Positions 33,170 to 40,331 of a stretch of DNA of 64,000 bases are shown here, in pieces. The stretch is from Desulfitobacterium sp038181555. GTDB lineage: Bacteria > Bacillota > Desulfitobacteriia > Desulfitobacteriales > Desulfitobacteriaceae. Made by a program: the position numbers and the translations under genes. The notes beneath the pieces were generated by a model. That model was not told the origin of the DNA. It saw nothing but the letters and a program-made list of their open reading frames with translations, and searched no databases. The stretch covers positions 310,001 to 374,000 of the forward strand of contig NZ_JBBWUA010000001.1 of the NCBI RefSeq assembly GCF_038181555.1. The letters are read 5' to 3'. The first letter of the stretch is position 1. Every line of letters begins with the position of its first letter.

Positions 33170-34339
33170 GTGACTATGGAATTGAAAATCTTTACTGAGA
33201 TGCTTAAAGATAAAAATGCCTTAAATTTTAATAAACTAAAGTACAAATATGGAGAAGCTAATCTAACTGGATACATAGCCACCCTAAGTGAGAGCTTCTA
33301 TAATAAGCTCCCAGTGTGTGATTTTAATGGTATGCCAGTAGTAATACTTCCCGCAAAGATCAACCTAACAACTCAGCTTTCAAGGTCTATAGGAAGTTCC
33401 TATTCGGGTGAAAAGTACGGGATTCAAGCCATGGAGGATGAAATTATGTCAACGCTGTCCATTGAGCAAATTGACTCTTCAAGGGAGAGCGTAAGGAAAA
33501 TCTTAAATGGTGGGGCGCCCGAAACAAGTAATGAAAACAAAGCTTATGGTATTAAACGAGGCTTGGATTTTATAGCAGACTCTACAAACAAAATCACAGA
33601 GGAGAATTTATATCAGCTTTACAAGCTGGCAGTCGGCGATTTTTTAGATGATGAAGATCGACTGCTACAGGAGCGAAAATATCGGCATGACGCAGTATAT
33701 ATAGTGGGACAGGATATTGAGCATCAGGGACTTAAGCATCAGCTACTTCCGGAGTATATAGCGAATTTGATTGACTATATGCACAAGGATGACGGGTTGG
33801 ACCAAATTGTTAAATCCATTGTAATTCACTACTATTTTGCCTATCTGCATCCTTATTTCGATGGCAATGGAAGAATGGCAAGGCTTATGCAGCTTTGGTA
33901 TCTGGTGCAAAAGGGCTATACTTCCGCGCTGTTCATTCCTTTTTCTGCCTATATTGATGACAGTAGGAGCACGTATTACAAAGCGTTTACTTCAATAATG
34001 AATAATTATAAGGTTTCCCAGATTCTAGACGTGACCCCGTTTGTTAACTATTTTATTGACTACGTGTTTGTCAAGCTACTGAAAAAACCTGAACCAACGG
34101 ATGCTCTTCAGAGATTTGAGGAGCTGCTTCAAAGTGGAGAGATTACAGCTAAGGAAAAAGATTTATTTCATTATGTGCTGTCTGCCTATGGTACTCAGGA
34201 ATTTTCTACAAAGCATCTTGAAAAGGATTATAAAAACGCAGCCTATGCAACGATTAGGAATTTTGTCCTTAAACTTGAGGACAAAGGGCTATTATCGGCA
34301 CAACGGTATGGCAATAGAGTGCGTTATCGGTTGAAATAA
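33170..34339 (+). CDS. Fic family protein (predicted AMPylase)
   Basis: The 389-residue protein carries the Fic active site HPYFDGNGRMAR (about residues 238-249 from this start), matching HxFx(D/E)GNGRxxR, preceded by the flap helix IHYYFAYL. Fic enzymes transfer AMP or similar groups to target side chains. A candidate inhibitory segment SSYSGEKYG near residue 84 only loosely fits the (S/T)xxxE(G/N) motif. The C-terminal 80 residues look like a winged helix (YATIRNFVLKLEDKGLLSAQRYGNRV). The start is GTG 33170 behind AGGGGGTG; ATG 33176 is also possible. It is a single gene between terminators. Confidence 0.88.
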   Translation: MTMELKIFTEMLKDKNALNFNKLKYKYGEANLTGYIATLSESFYNKLPVCDFNGMPVVILPAKINLTTQLSRSIGSSYSGEKYGIQAMEDEIMSTLSIEQIDSSRESVRKILNGGAPETSNENKAYGIKRGLDFIADSTNKITEENLYQLYKLAVGDFLDDEDRLLQERKYRHDAVYIVGQDIEHQGLKHQLLPEYIANLIDYMHKDDGLDQIVKSIVIHYYFAYLHPYFDGNGRMARLMQLWYLVQKGYTSALFIPFSAYIDDSRSTYYKAFTSIMNNYKVSQILDVTPFVNYFIDYVFVKLLKKPEPTDALQRFEELLQSGEITAKEKDLFHYVLSAYGTQEFSTKHLEKDYKNAAYATIRNFVLKLEDKGLLSAQRYGNRVRYRLK

Positions 34340-34342
34340 GAA

Positions 34343-34378
34343 AATCCTGGTCGCTCAAGAGAGTGGCCAGGATTCTTT
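34343..34378. terminator. Terminator hairpin, CGCTC...GAGTGG family
   Basis: AATCCTGGTCGCTC pairs with GAGTGGCCAGGATT, followed by CTTTG. It lies between the Fic gene and the convergent VanW gene and may serve both strands. Confidence 0.78.
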
Positions 34379-34414
34379 GCCTATGGTTATGGATGATCTA
34401 GCTTTTGCCCGCTG

Positions 34415-35914
34415 TCAAGCTTCAGGGTTAGTTACCGGTTCAGTCCCCGACCCGGTCTCCGGTTCTACTGTGGGAGGCTTGGGTTCCCCCTCAGGGGTCG
34501 CAGGCTCTTCAGGAGGAGTTTCAGGCTCGGCAGGTGCTGGCGGTTCGGGGTTAGGTTCCGGCTTCGGCTTTGCCGGTAGTGCCGGTCCCTTCACAATGAT
34601 CTTCGGAAGAGAAATGTAGGTGCTTTTGCCTAAGGCTTGAGTTTCTATTACTTCTCCGTTAACCTTGATGGTCCGAGAAGCGGTAGCCACATAGCCGTTT
34701 TGTCCGTTTTGTTTGATGATTTCCGTTCCGGGGGCTAAGGTATTGTCTTGAGTGGTTTGAGTCTCGAAGGGAATCACTTGCTCTACTTGATTGGCAATGA
34801 TAATCTCTCGTCCAGGTGTTGTTTTGCCGTAAAATTCGATAGTAACTGAGCCACCACTAAGCTTAGAACGTATGAGCATATAGCGGTCGGTATCATTTTT
34901 AAGCTTTAGATCAATAGCTCCATAGACAACGGTAGCATCACGCCCCAAGGGCACATAGGCTACAGCTAAGCCGTGATTGGTACGTTCTTCAATCTTGAGG
35001 TTCGCTAGAAGACCGGCATTGTAGAGGGTGCTGGAGACTTGACAGATGCCACCGCCCAAGCCGGGTACGAATTCACCATTGACGATGATGAGGGCATCTT
35101 GGTAGCCTCGGTCACCGGTTCTTTCGCCGACAATTTTATTAAAGGAGATAATCCCTCCGGGTTCGATCAGGGCACCATCCAAGGATTCGGCCGCAAGGCG
35201 GACATTGGCGCTTCGTTCAATATTACCGGGGTCGAACCAAGTCGTATAGCTGGCAATCAGCCCGTCAATTTTCTTGGCCTCCAGCTCGGCGGCGGTGACA
35301 GTAGGCGCTACTTCTACCCGATCGACCTTAAGCGGGGTTAGTTCTTGGAGCATGTGGATCTCTTTAATTTGGGTGAGAAGAGCGACCGTATCGATGGATT
35401 GACCGATTTGTTCCGCTTGGATACTCATCTGGTTCTGATCATTGATCGTAAAGGAAGCATCCATGGGTGCTTTTTCAAAAGAGGCTAAGCTTTTCTTTAA
35501 GGTATCGGCAAGCTTTTGCTCATCCCAATGGAGTCCGAGATCTAGGGGTGCACCTTGGGAAGCATTCGCCTTTTGGATTCGGGCAAAGAGTGAACCCGGT
35601 TGATTCTGTGCATAAGCCTCAGCAATGAGGGTGTCGACTTCTACTCTAGGGTCAAGGTCTTTCAAGGGTAGCTCGACAATTTCTCCGTCGATCTGGAATT
35701 TGAGCGGTTGAGCTAACCAGGTTTCGAGCTCGGCAGTGATTTTTTCTTTGGCCTGCTCTTGGGTGAGCTTGCTAATATCAACTCCGGCGAGGGTGGTGCC
35801 TTCGCTGAAGGGTCGATCATTTTGCGCATAGAAGAAATAGTTAATTCCCAAGGTGGTGGCTAAGGAGAGGCCGACAAACAGGAGGGCTAATACTACATAT
35901 TTTTTGGTCTTCAA
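34415..35914 (-). CDS. VanW-family protein with peptidoglycan-binding and G5 domains
   Basis: The 499-residue protein has one N-terminal membrane anchor (about residues 7-28). Two PG_binding_4-like repeats follow (about 40-215), the first with GVDISKLTQEQA. The VanW core (about 225-350) contains FNKIVGERTGDRGYQ and GGGICQVSSTLYNA, the family signature. A G5 domain follows at about 365-440 (EIIIANQVEQVIPFETQ). The last 50 residues are Pro/Glu-rich and would extend into the wall. The protein is membrane-anchored, faces the wall and probably takes part in peptidoglycan handling; the exact biochemical role of VanW is not established. Confidence 0.92.
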   Translation of the reverse strand: MKTKKYVVLALLFVGLSLATTLGINYFFYAQNDRPFSEGTTLAGVDISKLTQEQAKEKITAELETWLAQPLKFQIDGEIVELPLKDLDPRVEVDTLIAEAYAQNQPGSLFARIQKANASQGAPLDLGLHWDEQKLADTLKKSLASFEKAPMDASFTINDQNQMSIQAEQIGQSIDTVALLTQIKEIHMLQELTPLKVDRVEVAPTVTAAELEAKKIDGLIASYTTWFDPGNIERSANVRLAAESLDGALIEPGGIISFNKIVGERTGDRGYQDALIIVNGEFVPGLGGGICQVSSTLYNAGLLANLKIEERTNHGLAVAYVPLGRDATVVYGAIDLKLKNDTDRYMLIRSKLSGGSVTIEFYGKTTPGREIIIANQVEQVIPFETQTTQDNTLAPGTEIIKQNGQNGYVATASRTIKVNGEVIETQALGKSTYISLPKIIVKGPALPAKPKPEPNPEPPAPAEPETPPEEPATPEGEPKPPTVEPETGSGTEPVTNPEA

Positions 35915-36078
35915 GCTGTTTCCCCCAAATATAAATTCTGAAATACAATTTTGTATCTTGCGAGATTCTTCGTCTAAAATTATTAATCGTCTAGTAATTA
36001 TTCTTCGTCTAGAGTGATTTTCCTCTATGTAAAAAAATCCTCACCCACCAGAATTTTTGGATAAGAGGTCAAAAAGAA

Positions 36079-36117
36079 GAGTGTCACCGGCCTTATTAAA
36101 AAGGAACGGTGACACTC
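36079..36117 (-). terminator. Terminator of the LapA-M23-bactofilin operon
   Basis: An 11-bp perfect stem (GAGTGTCACCG with CGGTGACACTC) is followed on the minus strand by TTCTTTTTG. It lies 27 bases past the bactofilin stop. Confidence 0.85.
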
Positions 36118-36143
36118 CTAAGTATAGATAAGTAGAAATACTT

Positions 36144-36731
36144 CTAGCGTCTTCTTCTGGAAGACTTGCCATAGGCAACATTTCTTGGTTGCGAGCCATG
36201 AGAACTTTCATCTGTAGAAGATTCCTCAGTATCATCTTCGAGTGGATCTAAGGGTTTTAAAATGTCATCCACATCGATATCGCTTTCTGATTCTCGTTCG
36301 CTAGCCGAAGCGACTTCTTCAGCAGCTTTAACTTGTTTGGGAGCCTGCTTCTGTGCATCTTCTAAGAGACAGCTTGTGCCAATGAATTGGGCCCCTTGGT
36401 CGATCTTCAGCTGTTTGCTAAAAATATTGCCTTTCATGCGGGCAGTGGAACAGAGCTCAAAGGTCTCTTGGGTGACTACATCGCCACGGATTTCGCCGGA
36501 GAGGCTGACGGCATTAGCTTTGATATTGGCCTTGATAACAGCACTGGGGCCGACGATGAGGTCCCCGCTGATAACGATTTGTCCTTCAACCTTGCCGTCG
36601 ATGCGGGCATTGCCCTTGAGGCTGAGTTTGCCATTGAACTCGGCATCACCGGCAATATAGGTTGTTTCACCGGAACCGGCTTGAAATGTACTGGACGTGC
36701 GCTTTGGACTCTCTGGATTTTTACCCCACAT
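36144..36731 (-). CDS. Bactofilin (polymer-forming cytoskeletal protein)
   Basis: The 195-residue protein has the bactofilin beta-helix core (about residues 25-125) with short hydrophobic repeats: FNGKLSLKGNARIDGKVEGQI, GDLIVGPSAVIKANIKANAV and GEIRGDVV. Bactofilins polymerise without nucleotide on the inner membrane face and position wall enzymes. The flanking tails are unstructured and acidic, ending in a basic SSRRRR. The M23 peptidase gene ends 4 bases before the ATG, a pairing seen in many bacteria, so the two probably work together. Confidence 0.92.
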   Translation of the reverse strand: MWGKNPESPKRTSSTFQAGSGETTYIAGDAEFNGKLSLKGNARIDGKVEGQIVISGDLIVGPSAVIKANIKANAVSLSGEIRGDVVTQETFELCSTARMKGNIFSKQLKIDQGAQFIGTSCLLEDAQKQAPKQVKAAEEVASASERESESDIDVDDILKPLDPLEDDTEESSTDESSHGSQPRNVAYGKSSRRRR

Positions 36732-36735
36732 TCGC

Positions 36736-37671
36736 TCATTGCTCCTTTGTAAAATCTGTGAATTGTAGTGGATCGACGGTTACGCCGTTGATGCGGGCTC
36801 CATAATGGAGATGGGAGCCGGTGCTACGTCCGGAGTTTCCGCTGTAGGCGATCAGTTCACCTTTCTCTATCTTATCTCCCTCTTTAAAAAGCAAGCGAGA
36901 ATTATGGGCATAGATGGTTTCTATCCCCTGACCATGGTCGATCTCGAGGACGCGACCATAGACTCGATCGTAGGTTGAGACGGTGACTACACCGGAAGCG
37001 GTGGCATAGACTTCGGTACCATAATCACAAGGCATGTCTACCCCGTTATGAAACTCCTTCGACCACCCACCGAAAGGATTGCGGCGATAACCAAATTCCG
37101 AAGCAATGTCGAAATCCACCTTGAGGGGCAAGATACTGGGGGTGTGGTCGATTTCCTCTTGGTTCTCTACGGCCAGAGCATAATAGTTTTCCAAAAGTTT
37201 CAGCTCTCGGGAAATTTGTTCTGGGTCACTGATCGTAGGTGCTGGGGTGGTAGGGGTGGTAGGGGTGGTGCTACCACGGCTTAGGGTAGAGGAAGCGATG
37301 CTGGTATTACTGGTGGTAGAAAAGGCGGATGATTTATCAGGGTCAATTTTGAGGATAGAGGTGAGACGCAATTCGAGCTCTTGCATGGTAGCAATGTCTT
37401 TCACTACCTGTTGAGATTGAGCCTTCAGCTGAGCAATCTCCTGATCCTTGGCCAGGTTTTCCTGCTTAAGCTCTTCAACAGCTGCTAATTGAGCTTCTTG
37501 TGCACCGACAGTTTTAGATAGATAGAGATTAAAGGAGAACATTCCAACGAAGAGGAGGCAGATGGAACAGATTCCGGAGATAATCAGTTGTCTCCCTTTT
37601 CGGGTCACTTGAAACTGCTTGGTTTGACCATGATCCGGTGGGATCATTAAAAAGGTATATTTATTCTTCAC
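36736..37671 (-). CDS. M23 (LytM) peptidase, membrane-anchored
   Basis: The 311-residue protein has a TM helix (about 27-52), a coiled coil (about 60-105), a Ser/Thr/Pro linker and a C-terminal M23 domain (about 185-305). The zinc ligands appear as His and Asp in FHNGVDMPCDYG and as HxH in GSHLHYG. It would cut peptide cross-links in the wall. Upstream LapA ends 3 bases before this gene and bactofilin starts 4 bases after it, so translation is coupled. The coiled coil may link to the bactofilin or to a partner. Confidence 0.92.
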   Translation of the reverse strand: MKNKYTFLMIPPDHGQTKQFQVTRKGRQLIISGICSICLLFVGMFSFNLYLSKTVGAQEAQLAAVEELKQENLAKDQEIAQLKAQSQQVVKDIATMQELELRLTSILKIDPDKSSAFSTTSNTSIASSTLSRGSTTPTTPTTPAPTISDPEQISRELKLLENYYALAVENQEEIDHTPSILPLKVDFDIASEFGYRRNPFGGWSKEFHNGVDMPCDYGTEVYATASGVVTVSTYDRVYGRVLEIDHGQGIETIYAHNSRLLFKEGDKIEKGELIAYSGNSGRSTGSHLHYGARINGVTVDPLQFTDFTKEQ

Positions 37672-37674
37672 AAG

Positions 37675-38025
37675 TTAAACTCCTTCGTCAGCTGGTTTAG
37701 ACTCTGAGGCGGACATTGCTTCAGCTTTAGCTATTTCTGCTTTGGCAGCTTCCGAGATGGCTTTGGCTTTGGCTGCTTCGGCTTCCGTTAGGGCCTTGGC
37801 GTCTGCTTTGGCCTTCGTTTTGGCCTTTCCTTTGATGCGAAACTCACGCCAGATGGCCATAAAGAAGACAATGAGGGCACCGGCCAGGGCCGAACCCAAG
37901 ATAACAAGGACTAGGGGAACCTCAGCAACATACCACAATAAATTTATGGCCACGGGGGCGGCATTTTGTACGGCAAAGATGGCCACAATTAAAGCAATAA
38001 CTAGGGTGAAAATCAAAAAAATCAT
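37675..38025 (-). CDS. LapA-domain (DUF1049) membrane protein
   Basis: The 116-residue protein has two TM segments (residues 2-20 and 32-55) with the LapA pattern FAVQNAAPVAINLLWYVAEVPLVLVILGS split across them. The tail is a very regular Ala/Lys/Glu helix of about 55 residues, likely a coiled coil. I chose ATG 38025 because GAAAGGGG lies upstream; an earlier start would place that site inside the gene. It is the first gene of the operon with the M23 peptidase and bactofilin. Confidence 0.85.
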   Translation of the reverse strand: MIFLIFTLVIALIVAIFAVQNAAPVAINLLWYVAEVPLVLVILGSALAGALIVFFMAIWREFRIKGKAKTKAKADAKALTEAEAAKAKAISEAAKAEIAKAEAMSASESKPADEGV

Positions 38026-38372
38026 CTTAGCACCCCTTTCATTAAGATGGTAACGCATTCCAAGACGTAGAACAACCAAATTTATTTTCGACCTTGTCCC
38101 TTGAGAATCCTGCCAAAAGAAGGGGATTTTCGAAAATTTATCTCGACTATCCCTTAGTATGGCAATATTATAACAAAAATATATGTGGGAATTTTCTCAA
38201 AAGGTCGGAAATTAAGCAGGATTATTGCAATTTGTCGAGAATTGATATTAAGAGTAATTATAATAATTTACCAGTATTTATAGTAATATAAGGAAATAAA
38301 CGGCGGGTAGACCCCAAAGGAAACTAAGGAAAAGCCGAGAGAAAAAGGCGATAGAACTGTGAGGAATGATGA
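38026..38372. other. Intergenic region between divergent operons
   Basis: It should contain promoters for the LapA operon and for the partner-switching cassette. The last 75 bases (CGGCGGGTAGACCCC... to GAAAAAGGCG) could fold into a hairpin. A 65-codon frame at 38094-38291 has no ribosome site or recognisable content and I do not call it. Confidence 0.3.
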
Positions 38373-39491
38373 GTGCGAGCAGAGGGAAACAATAGATCAA
38401 GGCCCTTATCCCTAGGGATGATAGATTTTTGTGAATCCACAGGCGATATTTTTGCTCGGGTTTTCGAGTATGCCCAAGAAGGGATTTCCATCACAAACCC
38501 CCAAGGTGAGATTATCTATGTGAATTCGGCTTTTACCCAAACTACAGGCTACACTCTAGCAGAGGCGCTGGGTAAGAATCCGCGGATTCTCAAGTCCGGT
38601 CGTCATTCGCAGCAGTTCTATGCCACTATGTGGGGAGATCTGTCTGTCAAAGGTCAGTGGCATGGGGAGATCTGGAATAGGCGAAAAAATGGGGAAATTT
38701 ATCCGGAATGGCTAAACATTCACGCTGTTCGCCATGGGGAGCTGGGTCTCACCCATTACATAGCGATTTTCCGGGATATCACTGAGGATATGCGAATTCG
38801 CCAAGAGGTCGAATTAGCTGGACGAATTCAAAAAAAGATTTTACGGCCAGATTTTGCTAATGATAAATTAACCATGAAGAGTATTTTTCTTCCTTACCAG
38901 CATTTAAGCGGAGATTATTATGATTATCGCTGGGATGAGAAGAATCAGATTTTTAAGGGCTTCCTTTTTGATGTGATGGGTCATGGCGTGGTTACAGCCC
39001 TACAAGTGTCTGCCCTGCGAGTTCTCTTCCGACAAGTGGTCGGACGGCAAATCCCCCTCTCCAAGAAGGTGGAGTGGATGAATAAGGAAGCAGTCGGCAT
39101 TCTTCCAGAGGATTCTTTTGCAGCGGCGACACTTTTTGATATTGATTTAGCTCAGGGGAAGCTCACCTACGTGATGGCAGGCATTAACCATTTCCTAATA
39201 TCTTCTGCAGAGGGAGGAGGGTCAGGGGTCGAGGCCCTAAGCCAACCGGGGATTTTTTTAGGGATTTCAGAGCATGCCGAGTTCGAGGAGCACGAATGCC
39301 CAGTTAGACCGGGGGATGGGCTGATTTTCCTTACGGATGGCTTCTATGATTTGATTCAAGCAAAAGCATGCCCTCTACAAGGGCAAAGTATAATGGGTGT
39401 GATGACTTGGCTGGATTCCTTAGCCAAAAAGAAAGAACTAACCGATGACGCCACTGCTTTAGGGTTTATCCTCAGTGAAAAAGGAGGGTAA
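38373..39491 (+). CDS. PAS-domain PP2C/SpoIIE-type serine phosphatase
   Basis: The 372-residue protein has a PAS domain (about residues 24-140) with the GYTLAEALGKNPRILKSGRH signature and a linker helix. A PP2C/RsbU-SpoIIE phosphatase domain follows (about 150-370). Metal-site residues appear as GDYYD, DVMGHGVVTAL, DGFYD and TDDATAL. Such phosphatases dephosphorylate STAS anti-anti-sigma proteins in response to the PAS signal. It starts at GTG 38373 behind GTGAGGAATG. It precedes HATPase and STAS genes, giving a full partner-switch set, and then a chemoreceptor. It is soluble. Confidence 0.9.
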   Translation: MRAEGNNRSRPLSLGMIDFCESTGDIFARVFEYAQEGISITNPQGEIIYVNSAFTQTTGYTLAEALGKNPRILKSGRHSQQFYATMWGDLSVKGQWHGEIWNRRKNGEIYPEWLNIHAVRHGELGLTHYIAIFRDITEDMRIRQEVELAGRIQKKILRPDFANDKLTMKSIFLPYQHLSGDYYDYRWDEKNQIFKGFLFDVMGHGVVTALQVSALRVLFRQVVGRQIPLSKKVEWMNKEAVGILPEDSFAAATLFDIDLAQGKLTYVMAGINHFLISSAEGGGSGVEALSQPGIFLGISEHAEFEEHECPVRPGDGLIFLTDGFYDLIQAKACPLQGQSIMGVMTWLDSLAKKKELTDDATALGFILSEKGG

Positions 39492-39495
39492 GGAT

Positions 39496-39951
39496 ATGCG
39501 GCAAAAAATAATGCGGAAAACTTTTTATACAGAGCAGGAGTATCGCGACGATCGTGAGCAATTGCAGCACTGTTTGCGGGAGGCTTTGGCGATGCAGGGT
39601 GGCAAGGATACGGACTCCTTAGAAAACGAGGTCACTTTGCTGGAAATAGCTCTGAATGAAGCGGTGAACAACGCTTTTAAATATGCTGAAGACAAGGTCG
39701 CTGTTCCGGCGGTAACCCTTAGCATGTGTTTGCTCCATTCCCAATGGCTAATTATTCGAGTTAAGGATAGTGGCACCGGCTTTAAAGCTGATCAAGTCAT
39801 GGCCAAGCTTGCTTGCTTGTGCGGGAAGGAAGAGGAGGCATGGCAGTGGGGAGAATCTGGTCGAGGTCTATATATTATGGCTCAGGTCATGGATAAGGTT
39901 CGTTATAATGCCAAGGGTAACTGCGTTATGCTTTTGAAAACATTATTTTAA
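39496..39951 (+). CDS. RsbW-like anti-sigma/serine kinase (HATPase)
   Basis: The 151-residue protein has the GHKL ATPase signature: N-box EIALNEAVNNAFKYA (about 53-67), G1 VKDSGTGF, and G2 GESGRGLYIM. These are the three nucleotide-binding motifs of RsbW/SpoIIAB kinases. It would phosphorylate the STAS protein encoded next. ATG 39496 is preceded by AGGAGGGTAAGG; an upstream in-frame ATG overlaps the phosphatase gene. No sigma factor gene follows, so its other partner is elsewhere or it is not a sigma factor. Confidence 0.87.
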   Translation: MRQKIMRKTFYTEQEYRDDREQLQHCLREALAMQGGKDTDSLENEVTLLEIALNEAVNNAFKYAEDKVAVPAVTLSMCLLHSQWLIIRVKDSGTGFKADQVMAKLACLCGKEEEAWQWGESGRGLYIMAQVMDKVRYNAKGNCVMLLKTLF

Positions 39952-39968
39952 AATGGGGGTTATGTTTC

Positions 39969-40271
39969 ATGTCAATAAACATTCAGTCTGATAAGCCTGA
40001 GGTCCAGGTGGAATTAGAAGGCAAGATATATGTGGAGGATGCGGCGATCCTTAGGGAAAATCTCCTGCAATTGATTGAGAAAGGGAAAACACATTTTGTT
40101 TTCGATATGACCAAGCTGAATTACATTGATAGCTCAGGGCTGGGAGTTTTAGTGGCTATTCACAAACGAGCTGTCGAACGCGGCGGCGGGATCGTCGTCA
40201 AGGGACTGCAAGGTGCGGTAAAGGAGCTCTTTCTTTTGACCCGCCTCAATCGAGTATTTGAAATAATTTAA
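39969..40271 (+). CDS. STAS-domain anti-anti-sigma factor
   Basis: The 100-residue protein is a single STAS domain: VQVELEGKIYVEDAAILRENL, then the core FDMTKLNYIDSSGLGVLVAI where the conserved Ser of DSSG is the phosphorylation site. It would switch between the HATPase and its partner under control of the phosphatase. It follows the kinase gene by 17 bases and precedes the chemoreceptor gene, all in one direction. Confidence 0.92.
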   Translation: MSINIQSDKPEVQVELEGKIYVEDAAILRENLLQLIEKGKTHFVFDMTKLNYIDSSGLGVLVAIHKRAVERGGGIVVKGLQGAVKELFLLTRLNRVFEII

Positions 40272-40331
40272 GGACCTTAGGCACTAGGAGTTTGATGACT
40301 AGAAACAAGGTATATGAAGTGAGGTGTTGAG

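Noticed and set aside
38094..38291. A 65-codon frame upstream of the PAS phosphatase gene
   Set aside because: No ribosome binding site, no recognisable composition, and it lies in a divergent promoter region.
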